Positions 17,449-27,163 of a DNA stretch of 64,000 nt are shown piece after piece. A program made the position numbers and the translations under genes. The notes under the pieces were generated by a model that worked only from the letters and a program-made list of their open reading frames with translations, was not told where the DNA came from and did not search any database. Each line of letters starts with the position of its first letter. The stretch's first letter is position 1. This DNA comes from Calditrichia bacterium. GTDB lineage: Bacteria; Calditrichota; Calditrichia; RBG-13-44-9; J075. The stretch lies in assembly GCA_020635015.1 (NCBI GenBank), contig JACKAP010000002.1:496001-560000 (forward strand), given 5' to 3'.

Positions 17449-17477
17449 AATATCACAGCTTTTAAAGAATAAATCAA
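17449..17477 (-). promoter_or_regulatory. candidate sigma-70-type promoter of the division cluster
   Basis: Coding-strand TTGATT (17472-17477) and GATATT (17449-17454) are separated by exactly 17 bases, with the -10 directly upstream of the phased TGTGG repeats and about 60 bases before the mraZ ATG. The -10 matches consensus at four of six positions. Confidence 0.35.
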
Positions 17478-17598
17478 GTGAAAAATTGAAAAAATCTGGG
17501 AGCGGGTGGAGGACGATAACGGAAAGGGGTTCGACTGAGGAGAGATATAATATCTGGGAGATGATCTTAAGAAATTAGAAAACAGCGTTTTACCTATT

Positions 17599-17641
17599 CC
17601 TCTGTCGTCACACCGTTCAGTTCACGGTGTGACGACAGGGG
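17599..17641 (-). terminator. strong hairpin just after queA
   Basis: Arms 17599-17615 and 17625-17641 pair over 17 bases with a single mismatch around a 9-base loop, two bases past the queA stop codon. No T-tract follows immediately on the minus strand, so it may be a transcript-stabilising stem rather than a classic terminator. Confidence 0.5.
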
Positions 17642-17643
17642 AA

Positions 17644-18717
17644 TCAAACAATCATCATCGCATCGCCATAGCTGAAGAAGCGGTAGGCGCCTTTTACCGC
17701 TTTGCGGTAGGCCTCCATGGTGAAATCATGCCCGGCAAAGGCGGAGGTCAGCATCAGCAGGGTCGATTCCGGGAGGTGAAAATTGGTGATCAGCTTATCG
17801 ACTGCCTGGAACTGGTAAGGCGGATAGATGAACTTGTCGGTCCAGCCCCGGCCCTGGCGCACCCGCCCATTGCGGCCGGCGACAGTTTCCAGCACCCGCA
17901 CGCTGGTGGTGCCCACGGCGCAGATCGCCTTGCCGGAGGAGCGGGTCTTGTTGATGATTTCCGCTGCTTCCTCGCTGATCTCATAATATTCCGAATGCAT
18001 CTGGTGGCGGGAAATATCGTCCACCTGGACCGGCTTGAAGGTCCCCAACCCCACATGCAGGGTCAGGTACGCAATCCGCACCCCCTTCTCCTCGATGCGC
18101 TTCAGCAAATCCGAGGAGAAATGCAGCCCGGCAGTGGGGGCCGCCACCGCCCCACGCTGGGTGGCGTAGACCGTCTGGTAGTATTCCCGGTCGATCTGCT
18201 CCGCCGGCCGCTTGATGTAAGGCGGCAGCGGGGTTTGCCCGACCTCCTCCAGCACCTCGAAAAAATCACCGTTGCAATGGACCTCGATAATCCTCCCTCC
18301 GGAAACCGTATTGTCGATAATATCACAGGTGAAATCCTTGCTGAATACAATTTTATTGCCCAGGCGCACCTTCCTGGCGGGTTTGACCATCACCTCCCAG
18401 ATGCCGTTCTCCAGATTGCGCAGCAGGAAAACTTCTACCTTGGCGCCGGTCTTGTCCTTGGTGCCGATCAGGCGGGCAGGGAACACCCGGGTGTTGTTGA
18501 GCACCAGGCAATCGCCCGGATCAAGGTATTCGGAGATATCGGTAAAATGCTTTTCATCAATGTCCCGGCTGGTCCGATTGAGCACCATCAGGCGGCTCTC
18601 TTCCCGGTTTTCAAGAGGATATTGGGCAATCAGTTTATCCGGCAAGTGGTAGGAAAAATCGCTCAGTTTCAATTTCGCCCCGATGTCATCTTCAAAAAAG
18701 TTCTTGTTGAGATCCAT
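17644..18717 (-). CDS. queA: S-adenosylmethionine:tRNA ribosyltransferase-isomerase
   Basis: 357 residues from the ATG at 18717, which has AGAGGAG directly upstream; the longer frame to 18753 has no such site. Transfers and isomerises the ribosyl group of SAM to make epoxyqueuosine in tRNA. Recognised by FSYHLPDKLIAQYP, LVLNNTRVFPARL, PLPPYIKR, APTAGLHFSSDLL, LHVGLGTFKPV and the ending FFSYGDAMMI. It overlaps the ruvB 3' end by 26 bases, so the two are coupled. Confidence 0.96.
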   Translation of the reverse strand: MDLNKNFFEDDIGAKLKLSDFSYHLPDKLIAQYPLENREESRLMVLNRTSRDIDEKHFTDISEYLDPGDCLVLNNTRVFPARLIGTKDKTGAKVEVFLLRNLENGIWEVMVKPARKVRLGNKIVFSKDFTCDIIDNTVSGGRIIEVHCNGDFFEVLEEVGQTPLPPYIKRPAEQIDREYYQTVYATQRGAVAAPTAGLHFSSDLLKRIEEKGVRIAYLTLHVGLGTFKPVQVDDISRHQMHSEYYEISEEAAEIINKTRSSGKAICAVGTTSVRVLETVAGRNGRVRQGRGWTDKFIYPPYQFQAVDKLITNFHLPESTLLMLTSAFAGHDFTMEAYRKAVKGAYRFFSYGDAMMIV

Positions 18718-19732
18718 ATCTCCTCTGATCATAGTTAAAATGTTCATAGGCAAACCGGGTGGCCACCCGTCCCCGCGGGGTCCTTTTAATAAAGCCTTCC
18801 TGAATTAAAAAAGGTTCGTAAATCTCTTCGATGGTATCACTTTCCTCCCCTACCGCCACCGCCAGGGTGTTGACCCCCACCGGCCCGCCATTATATTTTT
18901 CGATGATGGTGCGGATGATCCGCTTATCCATCTCATCCAGCCCCATCTCATCCACTTCCAGCATGTGCAGGGCCTGATCGGCCACGGTTTTGCTGATCCT
19001 GCCGTCGGCCTTCACCTGGGCATAGTCGCGGGTACGGCGCAGCAGGCGGTTGGCCACCCGCGGGGTGCCCCGGGAGCGGCGGGCGATCTCCATCGCCCCG
19101 TCTTCGTCAATCTCCACTTTCAGCAGCCGGGCGGAGCGATTGATAATATGGAAGAGATCCTCTGCCTGATAATAATCCAGGCGCAGCACTACCCCAAAGC
19201 GGGCGCGCATCGGGGCGGTGAGCAGGCCGGCGCGGGTGGTAGCCCCCACCAGGGTAAAGCGCGGCAGGGTGATCTGGATGGTGCGGGCGTTGGCCCCGCG
19301 GTCAATCATGATATCCAGCCGGTAATCCTCCATCGCCGAATAGAGGTATTCTTCCACCACGTTGTTGAGGCGGTGGATCTCGTCAATGAACAGCACATCC
19401 GGTTCCTGGAGATTGGTCAGCAGCCCGGCCAGATCGCCGGCCTTATCCAGCACCGGGCCGGAGGTGGTGGTGATGTTGACATCCATCTCGGTAGCGATGA
19501 TATAGGCCAGGGTGGTCTTTCCCAGTCCCGGCGGGCCATAGAGCAGCACGTGATCCAGGGCTTCTTCCCGCTGGCGGGCGGCCTGGATGAACACCTTCAG
19601 ATTTTCTACTACTTTTGACTGCCCCACAAAATCATCAAAAGCGGATGGGCGCAGTGCCGCCTCAAACGCCTGATCTTCGGTGCTGGCAAATGGGTCGATG
19701 GCATCGCGGTGATGTTTAGGGTCCTGAGCCAT
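18692..19732 (-). CDS. ruvB: Holliday junction branch migration ATPase RuvB
   Basis: 346 residues. Hexameric AAA+ motor that drives branch migration with RuvA. Walker A is GPPGLGKTT, Walker B is LFIDEIHRL, sensor 1 lies in LVGATTRAG, and the winged-helix C-domain includes GGPVGVNTLA and RTPRGRVAT. Start ATG at 19732 overlaps the ruvA stop by one base. Confidence 0.97.
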   Translation of the reverse strand: MAQDPKHHRDAIDPFASTEDQAFEAALRPSAFDDFVGQSKVVENLKVFIQAARQREEALDHVLLYGPPGLGKTTLAYIIATEMDVNITTTSGPVLDKAGDLAGLLTNLQEPDVLFIDEIHRLNNVVEEYLYSAMEDYRLDIMIDRGANARTIQITLPRFTLVGATTRAGLLTAPMRARFGVVLRLDYYQAEDLFHIINRSARLLKVEIDEDGAMEIARRSRGTPRVANRLLRRTRDYAQVKADGRISKTVADQALHMLEVDEMGLDEMDKRIIRTIIEKYNGGPVGVNTLAVAVGEESDTIEEIYEPFLIQEGFIKRTPRGRVATRFAYEHFNYDQRRYGSQQELF

Positions 19733-20343
19733 TATCTCAACTCCTTCAGCGCCATTTTAACCAGGTCTTCGATGGAAATCTCCAGTCCCTGCCGGCGGGT
19801 TATGCGATCGATCGCCCGTTGCACTTCCGGCGCTTTAAAACCCAGGCCGACCAGGGCGAGCATGGCTTCGTTGATCTTTTCCCGGGTTTCAGGAGGGGCG
19901 CCGGTGATTTCCGGCAGGGTGCTGATATCGGGTTGTTTCTGGATTTTTTCTTTCAGCTCCAGGACCAGCCGCTGGGCGGTCTTTTTTCCCACCCCGGGGA
20001 TACGGATCAGCATATCGACATTTTCCAGGGCGATCGCCTGGCGCAGCTCGGCGGTGCTGCTGCCGGAGAGCACAGCCAGCGCCATCTTCGGCCCCACCCC
20101 GGAGATGGAGATCAGTAGCTGAAAAAGCTGTTTTTCCGCACTATCGTAAAATCCGTAAAGCTGCAGAATATCCTCACGTACATGCAGGTAGGTATGCAGA
20201 GCCACTGCATCGGCGGCGCCGTAACGTTCGATTTGCTGGAACGTATTCAGCGATATATGCACCCCGATGCCGACCCCGTGGCAATCGACCACGCAGAAAG
20301 TAGGGGTTTTTTCGATCAGCTTACCGGAAATTCGTTCGATCAT
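19732..20343 (-). CDS. ruvA: Holliday junction DNA-binding protein RuvA
   Basis: 203 residues. An OB-fold N-terminus is followed by two helix-hairpin-helix motifs (ISGVGPKMALAVLSG and IPGVGKKTAQRLV) and the C-terminal domain III that contacts RuvB (EAMLALVGLGFKAPEVQRAI). Starts seven bases after the ruvC stop. Confidence 0.97.
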   Translation of the reverse strand: MIERISGKLIEKTPTFCVVDCHGVGIGVHISLNTFQQIERYGAADAVALHTYLHVREDILQLYGFYDSAEKQLFQLLISISGVGPKMALAVLSGSSTAELRQAIALENVDMLIRIPGVGKKTAQRLVLELKEKIQKQPDISTLPEITGAPPETREKINEAMLALVGLGFKAPEVQRAIDRITRRQGLEISIEDLVKMALKELR

Positions 20344-20349
20344 CCTTGG

Positions 20350-20850
20350 TCATTTCAATGCGGTTTTCAGATTACGGAACTTGATGCGGTGATAATGGCA
20401 GAGCGCCACGGCCAGGGCATCCGCGGCATCCTGGGGCCGGGGAAGTGTCTTCAGGTTGAGGAGCCGCTGCACCATCGCCTGCACCTGCTGCTTGGAGGCA
20501 GCGCCCGATCCCACAGTCGACATTTTGACCTCGCGGGCGGCATACTCAAAAACAGCAACACCGGCCTGTTGGGCCGCCAACATTGCCACCCCCCGGGCAT
20601 GCCCCATCACAATTGCGGTATTGACGTTCTCATGATAAAAGACGTCTTCAATCGCGCAATGTTCCGGTGCATAGGTCGTCACCACTTCCCGGATGCCCTC
20701 GTAGACCACCTGGAGCCGCTCCGCCAGGGGAATGGATTTACCGCTGTTGCGGATGCCGCCAAACCCCCGGCATAAGGCCTTGCGGGAAACGATCTCGATC
20801 ACGCCGTAGCCGGTGGTGCTCAATCCCGGGTCTATTCCTAAAATAATCAA
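20350..20850 (-). CDS. ruvC: Holliday junction resolvase RuvC
   Basis: 166 residues. RNase H-fold endonuclease that cuts Holliday junctions. The acidic catalytic residues lie in GIDPGLSTTGYG, AIEDVFY and PQDAADALAVALCH. Starts within the yebC stop as an ATGA overlap. Together with ruvA and ruvB it forms a complete resolvasome operon. Confidence 0.97.
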   Translation of the reverse strand: MIILGIDPGLSTTGYGVIEIVSRKALCRGFGGIRNSGKSIPLAERLQVVYEGIREVVTTYAPEHCAIEDVFYHENVNTAIVMGHARGVAMLAAQQAGVAVFEYAAREVKMSTVGSGAASKQQVQAMVQRLLNLKTLPRPQDAADALAVALCHYHRIKFRNLKTALK

Positions 20851-21596
20851 ATGTTCAGGCTTTCCATCACTTCATCATCAATGTCAAAATTAGCGAAGAC
20901 ATTCTGCACATCTTCGTTGTCTTCCAGGGCATCCATCAGCTTGAGCATCTGTTCCGCTTTTTTCCCTTCCAGCGGCACATTGGTCTGCGGAATATAGGCA
21001 ACCTCCGCCCCTTCGATCTCAATGCCGGCCTCCTCTAATTTATTGCGCACGGTATTCAGCTCTTCGAAGGGCGTATAAATTTCGAATACCTCGCCCTCGT
21101 TGACCAAATCCTCCGCCCCGGCCTCAATCGCGCTAAGCAACAGCGATTCTTCATCGATCGATTCGCTCAGCACCCGGATCAATCCCTTGCGGTCGAACAT
21201 CCAGCCGACACAGCCGCTTTCCCCAAGATTGCCGCCGTGTTTCGACATCAGGTGGCGGATATTCCCGACTGTGCGGTTACGGTTTTCGGTGGCGCAGAGC
21301 ACATAAATCGCCACCCCTCCGGGGCCGTATCCTTCATAAGCAACCTCTTCCAAAATCATCCCGGGCAGTTCGCCGGTGCCTTTCTGAATAGCATTTTCCA
21401 CGTTTTTCAGGGGCAAGTTGGCAGCTTTTGCCGCCTGGACCGCGGTGCGCAGCCGGGGATTGGCATCGGGATCCCCCCCGCCCTCCCGGGCTGCGATGGT
21501 AATTTCCTTGATCAGCTTGGTAAAGACTTTGCTTTTTTTGGCGTCTTGCCGCTCTTTACGAAACTTAATATTGGCCCATTTGGAATGACCCGACAT
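20847..21596 (-). CDS. yebC: YebC/PmpR/TACO1 family protein
   Basis: 249 residues beginning MSGHSKWANIKFRKERQD, the family signature. Members are described as transcriptional regulators and more recently as factors that relieve ribosome stalling; which role applies here cannot be told. Further conserved features are GGGDPDANPRLR, NIRHLMSKHGG and an acidic C-terminal domain. It heads the ruvC-ruvA-ruvB-queA operon, a common arrangement. Confidence 0.95.
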   Translation of the reverse strand: MSGHSKWANIKFRKERQDAKKSKVFTKLIKEITIAAREGGGDPDANPRLRTAVQAAKAANLPLKNVENAIQKGTGELPGMILEEVAYEGYGPGGVAIYVLCATENRNRTVGNIRHLMSKHGGNLGESGCVGWMFDRKGLIRVLSESIDEESLLLSAIEAGAEDLVNEGEVFEIYTPFEELNTVRNKLEEAGIEIEGAEVAYIPQTNVPLEGKKAEQMLKLMDALEDNEDVQNVFANFDIDDEVMESLNI

Positions 21597-21668
21597 AATT
21601 CCTCCATTCGTACCATACGCTTAACATATCTGTCAGATTATAAAAGTAGGAAGTATATATAAAAAACG

Positions 21669-22271
21669 TCAGTATTCGTTGTCAGAATTGGCCGGGCCGG
21701 AACGATTCATCTGCGGAAGGGCGGGATTGGTATTGACCTTGGTCTTGACGATCCAGGACGTCGGGTATCCCTTTTGCCGGGCTAACTCGCGCAACTCCTC
21801 CGCTTCATCGCGAGTGCGGCAGTCGCCGATACGCAGTTTGTACATCGGAGAATCAAACTCAATATAGACGCCAACCCCATCGGGGGAAAAGACAAATTCG
21901 GCTTCCTGCTTTTCCAGGGTGGCGGCTTGATTGTCCTTGGTGGCAAACAGCTGCACCCGGAAACCGTCGATCACTCGATTCTCGACAGCCGGGGCCGGAC
22001 CGGCAGGCGGTGGCGTCGGCAGAGCATCATTTTTCCGGTCCCCGGGCAACGGCAGCGGCCGGGCACCAGACAGTTGCAGGTCCTTCTCCGGGAAGGTCAG
22101 GTCTTCATCATTCAGCTTGACCGGATCAAAGGCTTCATTGACGCTGCTGCTGGAGCTACCGGCATCGGCATCCCGGTCACGATCGCGGTCCGGGGTACGA
22201 ACCACCCCGCTGCTGCAGGCCATCATACCAAACATCCCTAACAGGGCCAAAAAAGAAATAAAACGACGCAT
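21669..22271 (-). CDS. SPOR-domain lipoprotein
   Basis: 200 residues from the ATG at 22271 (GGAGGG just upstream). A hydrophobic signal segment ends in a lipobox-like MMACSS, so the protein is probably lipidated. A disordered Asp/Arg and Ser stretch and a Pro-rich linker follow, then a SPOR domain (about 107-182) with GFRVQLFATKDNQ and YKLRIGDCRTRDEAEEL. SPOR domains bind denuded septal glycan, which suggests a cell-envelope or division role. It diverges from the Ig-repeat lipoprotein gene and reads toward yebC after a 72-base gap. Confidence 0.85.
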   Translation of the reverse strand: MRRFISFLALLGMFGMMACSSGVVRTPDRDRDRDADAGSSSSSVNEAFDPVKLNDEDLTFPEKDLQLSGARPLPLPGDRKNDALPTPPPAGPAPAVENRVIDGFRVQLFATKDNQAATLEKQEAEFVFSPDGVGVYIEFDSPMYKLRIGDCRTRDEAEELRELARQKGYPTSWIVKTKVNTNPALPQMNRSGPANSDNEY

Positions 22272-22513
22272 AACCCTCCAGTCTAACATCTTAGCAAATC
22301 CATAATTAACACAATTTCACCGTAGAAAATACACTAAAAACGACGGTGATTCAAGCAAAATTATTTACGACGGCCCCATTCGCTTATCTATACAAAAACC
22401 GAAAAGTTTATGCAGAACCGTTTATGATGTTTATCACAATGAAACCGCCAAAATTGCTTTTTTTACGTTCTCTTTAAGACTCGGCAATAAACCACACAAT
22501 AGGAGTTACGTAC

Positions 22514-23788
22514 ATGAAATACCGCGGATTGCTTTTTTTGTCAATATTATTTAGCGCAGCGCTCCTGATGCTGACCGGTTGCATCGACGAAGTAGATCAG
22601 GGTCCGCCTACCACCACTATCTTAAATCCCGCCAACGGCGATGTCGTTCGCGGAACGGTTCCGGTGATCGTCACCGCCTATGACGAGAAGGATATCGACC
22701 GGATCCGGGTGTTCATCGACGGCGCCCAGGTGCTGGAAGAAGAGAGCGATGTGGCAACATTCAATTGGGAAACCGGCCCATTGGCTGACAACCGCAACCA
22801 CTTCGTGGCCGCTTATGCCATCGATGATGACGGCAATGTCGGCGCTTCGGCAATCACCTCGGTGCAGGTCTTTGCCTTAGCGGTAGATACCCTGCCCCAG
22901 CTGGTGACGATTCAAAATCCCCAAAACACGCACACTGTCAGTGGGATCGTGAATATTGCCGTGGGGGTATCGCGCGATGACAACAATCCAATCGACAGCG
23001 TGGCGATCTATGTTGACGGCGTGCGCCGCACCACCGATAGCACTTTTCCCTATATTTATCCCTGGGATACCACCAACCTGATCGACGGCAGCCTGCACAC
23101 CATTTTCGCGATTGCCTACGACCGGATCGGGTTTAATGTCACCTCCAATGTCAGCACGGTGGCGATCGCTTCGGATAACATCGGCAACATCACCGCCCCA
23201 ATTGCGACGATCGAAAATCCGCTCCACAACCAGACGGTCAGCGGCCTGACCAACGTTGTCGCGAATGTGAGCAATATCGAGTTTAATAGCGTGGATAGCG
23301 TCCTCTTCCTGGTCGACGGGGTGCGTTCGTATACCGCAACCACTTATCCATACATCTTTCCCTGGAATACTTCTGCTCTCTCCAACGGCTCCCGCCATAC
23401 AATCTTTGCGGTAGTGTTCGATCAATTAGGCTTTAATGTCTCCAGCGATGTCGTCTCGGTCACCGTGTCTTCCAACGTGACAACTGATCCGGATGCGCCG
23501 GTGGTGACGATCATTTTCCCCGATCCGTCGGTCAACAACATCTTCTCTAAGAGCGCGCTGGGCAACAGCGTGACGGTGGTCGCCGACGCCCAGGACGTTT
23601 CCGGCGTTACCAACGTGGAGTTCTATATCGACGGCATTCTGCAAGGCTCGGATACGACTCCGCTCTACGAATATACCTGGGATCTGAGCAGCTATGTCAC
23701 CGGTATCGATCATACCATTTTTGTGCGGGCATTCGATCCCTCCGGTAACGTGGGGGCCGCCTTTGCCCGGGTGCGGCTGGAGCCCTGA
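22514..23788 (+). CDS. lipoprotein with four bacterial Ig-like repeats
   Basis: 424 residues. Signal peptide with lipobox LTGC near residue 22, so it is anchored to a membrane, probably the outer one. Four Ig-like domains of about 95-100 residues follow. Each opens with an ILNPANG- or IENPLHNQ-type strand, carries a VFIDG/IYVDG/FLVDG/FYIDG core near its middle, and ends in an AY/AFD..G turn. These look like the Big_7-type Ig family seen in surface-exposed and carbohydrate-associated proteins. AGGAG precedes the ATG. Ligand unknown. It is followed by a good terminator and is monocistronic. Confidence 0.85.
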   Translation: MKYRGLLFLSILFSAALLMLTGCIDEVDQGPPTTTILNPANGDVVRGTVPVIVTAYDEKDIDRIRVFIDGAQVLEEESDVATFNWETGPLADNRNHFVAAYAIDDDGNVGASAITSVQVFALAVDTLPQLVTIQNPQNTHTVSGIVNIAVGVSRDDNNPIDSVAIYVDGVRRTTDSTFPYIYPWDTTNLIDGSLHTIFAIAYDRIGFNVTSNVSTVAIASDNIGNITAPIATIENPLHNQTVSGLTNVVANVSNIEFNSVDSVLFLVDGVRSYTATTYPYIFPWNTSALSNGSRHTIFAVVFDQLGFNVSSDVVSVTVSSNVTTDPDAPVVTIIFPDPSVNNIFSKSALGNSVTVVADAQDVSGVTNVEFYIDGILQGSDTTPLYEYTWDLSSYVTGIDHTIFVRAFDPSGNVGAAFARVRLEP

Positions 23789-23820
23789 TCCGGCGACCCA
23801 CAATCACATCTATATAGATT

Positions 23821-23862
23821 AGAGCCCCCCTTCCGGAAACTTGGGATGGGGGGTTCTGTTTT
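23821..23862 (+). terminator. rho-independent terminator of the Ig lipoprotein gene
   Basis: GAGCCCCCC pairs with GGGGGGTTC around a 16-base loop, followed by TGTTTTA, about 35 bases after the stop codon at 23788. Confidence 0.75.
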
Positions 23863-23878
23863 ATGCGGGCAGGATTTC

Positions 23879-24048
23879 ATAGAACGCGGATGACGCGGAT
23901 TTACGCGGATTCTTTCAAGTTGCTTCGCTCTGTATTCGCTAAGATTTACAGTAAAGGGTGCAAAGAAGGCTGAGCTGTATTAAGTTGAATGTAGTTGTCT
24001 TTTAACCTAGTTGTTCATCCGCGAGAATCCGCGTCATCCGCGTTCTAT
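23879..24048. repeat. long inverted repeat built from ACGCGGATG units
   Basis: Arms at 23879-23912 and about 24016-24048 are near-perfect reverse complements made of AGAACGCGGATG and ACGCGGATT units, separated by roughly 104 bases without a gene. It may form a long cruciform or transcript hairpin. Confidence 0.65.
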
Positions 24049-24305
24049 TAAGTCTTTCTTTTTGCGATTATAAATCTATATCAAAATATGTGATCCATTT
24101 GCTTCGCGGAGCGGCAATATTTGCGCACTTTATTGACTAAGTTGATGGGTGGGTGGGTTAATGAGTTGATGGGGTAATGGATGGGTTGATAAGATGGGAA
24201 AGTATTCATAACTTACAACTTCTTTATCCTTTATCCTTCATCCTTTATATCATCAACCCATCAACAAAAATGGATTTTGTCACCGAATCAGGAAAGAGGT
24301 CATTA

Positions 24306-27146
24306 ATGAATCACTGGAAATTCGTGCTTCTGGTTGTGATGATAAGCGCACCGGCGCTGCTGGCACAGTTTAACGGAGAATTGAGCGGTCGGGTCACGGA
24401 TAAGAATACCGGCGAGCCGGTGTATAATGCCCTGGTCAATGTTGAGGGCACTGCTCAAAAGGAGTACACCAATCGCCAGGGCTATTTCCGGGTCCAGCAT
24501 CTTCCCCGGGGGATCTTCAACGTGCTGATTACCGCCGGCGGTTATGTCGACGGGTACCTGGAAGATGTCACCTTCGAGGAGAATGAATCCCGCACCATTA
24601 ATATCAAGCTGGAATCTACCCCGGTCAGCCTCAACAACATTACGGTCGTCAGTCCCTCCCGGGGCGCAGAGAAGGCGCTGCCCGCTCCGGCGGCAACTAC
24701 GGTAATCGACCACGAACTCCTCGACGGAGCGGTGTATCCCGGCGCCTCGGAAATCCTGCAGGATATCGCTGGTGTCGATGAAGCCTCCACCGGCATCGAC
24801 CAGCGGGAACTGGTATTGCGCAGTTTCAATAATCCCTTCAGCGGCAAGCCCTACCTGCTATCGGACCACCGCCAGACGGCTCTACCCGGGCTGGGAATCA
24901 ACCTCTATTCGATCCTCCCGAATGTGTACGCCGACATTGAGCAGGTGGAGATTGTGCAGGGTCCCGGCGCCGCGACTTACGGCGCCCGCGGGGGGAACGG
25001 AGTGATCCATTATCTTTCCAAGGATCCTTTCACTCGGCCGGGCACCGCGCTGTCGATTGCCGGAGGCGAGCGGGATGCCCGCTTCGGCAGTTTTCGTCAT
25101 GCCTATTCGCTGTTTAATACGGTCGGTTATAAAGTGACCGCCCAATACGCCCGGGCTGACGACTGGGCGCTGGATCCGGGAAACCGCTTCGATCGGAAGG
25201 AGCTGGCGCGCGATGATCCCTCCGTCACCCGCAATTACGATTACGAGCGGCTCAATCTCAACGGGATGCTCCAGTTCAAATTCAACGACGCCGTCCGCCT
25301 CACCGCCCAGGGCGGGTATGCCCGTTTCGACGGCAATATTCTCAGCGATATCGGCACCACCCGCATCGACAGCCTGGTGAACACCTACGGACAGGTGCGA
25401 CTGAATGCCGGCGGCTTTTTTGCCCAGGCCTACGTCAACCAGAACCGGGGCGGCAATTACGTTCTCTACAGCAACAACGATACCCTGGTCGACAAAAGCA
25501 CCCAGGTTTTCGGCCAGGCCCAATATCAAACTTCCCTGCTCGACGGACGCTGGCAGGTGCTGACCGGGGTCGACGTCGACCGCAATACCCCGGACAGCGA
25601 CAGCACCCGCTACGGGCGCAACGAAGCCGATACCGAGATGAACATCCTGGGTGCTTATTTCAATACCAGTTTCAACATCTTCCCGAAGCTGTCCTTGAAC
25701 ACCGCCCTGCGGATGGATCAGAACGACGTGTTCGATGACACCCGGATCTCGCCGCGGGTGGGACTGGTTTACTCCCCCACTCCGCTGCACGCCATTCGCG
25801 CCACTTTCAACCAGGCCACCGACTTGCCCGGCAACGACCCGCTGTTCCTGGATATCAAATACCGGGAGAGCCTGATCAACCAGAACGGCAACTACCAGAT
25901 CGCCTTCCAGGCCCGGGGAGCCCGCAAGGGTTTTCGCTTCGACGACTTCCGCCAGAACCGGCAGGTGATCTCCTTCGCCGCTCTGTCGAATAATACGCTG
26001 AGCACTTTTGGGGAGACCGTATCTTTCGACGAATACCCGGTAGCGCCGGTGCTGCTGTTTGCCGCGGAGAATACCGCCACGATATTCAACGGGCCGGCGG
26101 AGGGGGTGCCGGCCAGCCTGCGCCCATTCGACGCCAACCAGCGCGATGCCCTGGTGCAGCTCTTGACCCTGCTCGGCCAGCAGGCTTTCTCCGCCAAGGA
26201 GACGACCGGCGCCATCCTGGGATTTCCCGATTCGCGCCGGGAATTCGGTTACCGGGAAGTGGAAGAATTGCGCGATATCGAACCGCTGGGTGTTTCGACC
26301 AGCAGCACTTTTGAGCTGGGTTACAAAGGCCTACTGGCGAACCGCCTGCTGATCTCGGCCAGCGGTTACTATACCACCCGGAAGAATTTTGTCGGGCCGA
26401 TGATGCTGGAGACACCCTATGTATATCTGCCGGCAGACTTCGTGCGCGCCCGGGTGATCGACTTCATCACCTCCGACGATCCTCAGGTGGCGTCATTGGT
26501 CGGGCAACTGGGCATCGGGCCGGTCGCGACTATCGCCACTATGACCAACATCTACAGCAAGACCGCCTCGGGGATTGTGCATCCCGATGCCGGTGAGGAT
26601 GGGCTGGGCATCCTGCAAACCAGCGCCGCCAACCAGATAGGGGCACTGCTGACATTCCGTAATTTCGGTAAAATCCAATACTTTGGGGCAGATCTAGATT
26701 TGCAGTTCATGGCCCGGCACGACCTTTTCGTATTTGGCAACGTCTCCGCCGTCAACGACAACTTCTTTGACAACAAAGAACTGGAAGAGACCGACACCGA
26801 GTTGAGCCTGGCGCTGAATGCGCCCACGGTCAAACTCAAATTTGGGGTGCTGTACCACACGAAGCAAGCCCTTACCCTCGGCGCGACGATCCGCTACACC
26901 AAAGGATTTCCGGTGCAGTCCGGCCCCTACATCAGCGGGCTGCCGGAGCCGTATGGGAATGATGTCGGGGGGGTGGAAAGCATTTATGTGCTGGATGTCA
27001 ATGCCGGTTACAATCTCGGCGGGCTGATCCCGGGATTGCGTTTCGATATGTCGGTGAAGAATGTCTACAACTTGGATTACCGTGAATTTGCCGGTGCCCC
27101 GCCGATCGGGCGCCTGGCGTTGGCGCAACTCAGCGCGAGTTTTTAA
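24306..27146 (+). CDS. TonB-dependent receptor with carboxypeptidase-like N-terminal domain
   Basis: 946 residues from the ATG at 24306, preceded by AAAGAGGT. Signal peptide (about 20 residues, cleavage near LLAQ), then a carboxypeptidase-regulatory-like beta domain (SGRVTDKNTGEPVYNALVNV), a plug domain (NITVVSPSRG, EILQDIAGV, QVEIVQGPGAATYGARGGNG) and a beta barrel ending LAQLSASF with the terminal phenylalanine of outer-membrane proteins. It would import a large ligand through the outer membrane using TonB. The carboxypeptidase-like domain is typical of FCB receptors. No SusD-like partner gene is nearby, so the substrate is open. Confidence 0.93.
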   Translation: MNHWKFVLLVVMISAPALLAQFNGELSGRVTDKNTGEPVYNALVNVEGTAQKEYTNRQGYFRVQHLPRGIFNVLITAGGYVDGYLEDVTFEENESRTINIKLESTPVSLNNITVVSPSRGAEKALPAPAATTVIDHELLDGAVYPGASEILQDIAGVDEASTGIDQRELVLRSFNNPFSGKPYLLSDHRQTALPGLGINLYSILPNVYADIEQVEIVQGPGAATYGARGGNGVIHYLSKDPFTRPGTALSIAGGERDARFGSFRHAYSLFNTVGYKVTAQYARADDWALDPGNRFDRKELARDDPSVTRNYDYERLNLNGMLQFKFNDAVRLTAQGGYARFDGNILSDIGTTRIDSLVNTYGQVRLNAGGFFAQAYVNQNRGGNYVLYSNNDTLVDKSTQVFGQAQYQTSLLDGRWQVLTGVDVDRNTPDSDSTRYGRNEADTEMNILGAYFNTSFNIFPKLSLNTALRMDQNDVFDDTRISPRVGLVYSPTPLHAIRATFNQATDLPGNDPLFLDIKYRESLINQNGNYQIAFQARGARKGFRFDDFRQNRQVISFAALSNNTLSTFGETVSFDEYPVAPVLLFAAENTATIFNGPAEGVPASLRPFDANQRDALVQLLTLLGQQAFSAKETTGAILGFPDSRREFGYREVEELRDIEPLGVSTSSTFELGYKGLLANRLLISASGYYTTRKNFVGPMMLETPYVYLPADFVRARVIDFITSDDPQVASLVGQLGIGPVATIATMTNIYSKTASGIVHPDAGEDGLGILQTSAANQIGALLTFRNFGKIQYFGADLDLQFMARHDLFVFGNVSAVNDNFFDNKELEETDTELSLALNAPTVKLKFGVLYHTKQALTLGATIRYTKGFPVQSGPYISGLPEPYGNDVGGVESIYVLDVNAGYNLGGLIPGLRFDMSVKNVYNLDYREFAGAPPIGRLALAQLSASF

Positions 27147-27163
27147 AACGCTGAGGGCTGAGG

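Larger units (their letters stand above)
23789..24305. other. intergenic region between two plus-strand genes, repeats only
   Basis: 517 bases with no credible gene. Contents in order: a terminator (23821-23862), a long inverted repeat (23879-24048), and a GGGTTGATGG/CATCAACCC inverted segment (about 24141-24272) just before the TonB-receptor gene. Confidence 0.55.
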
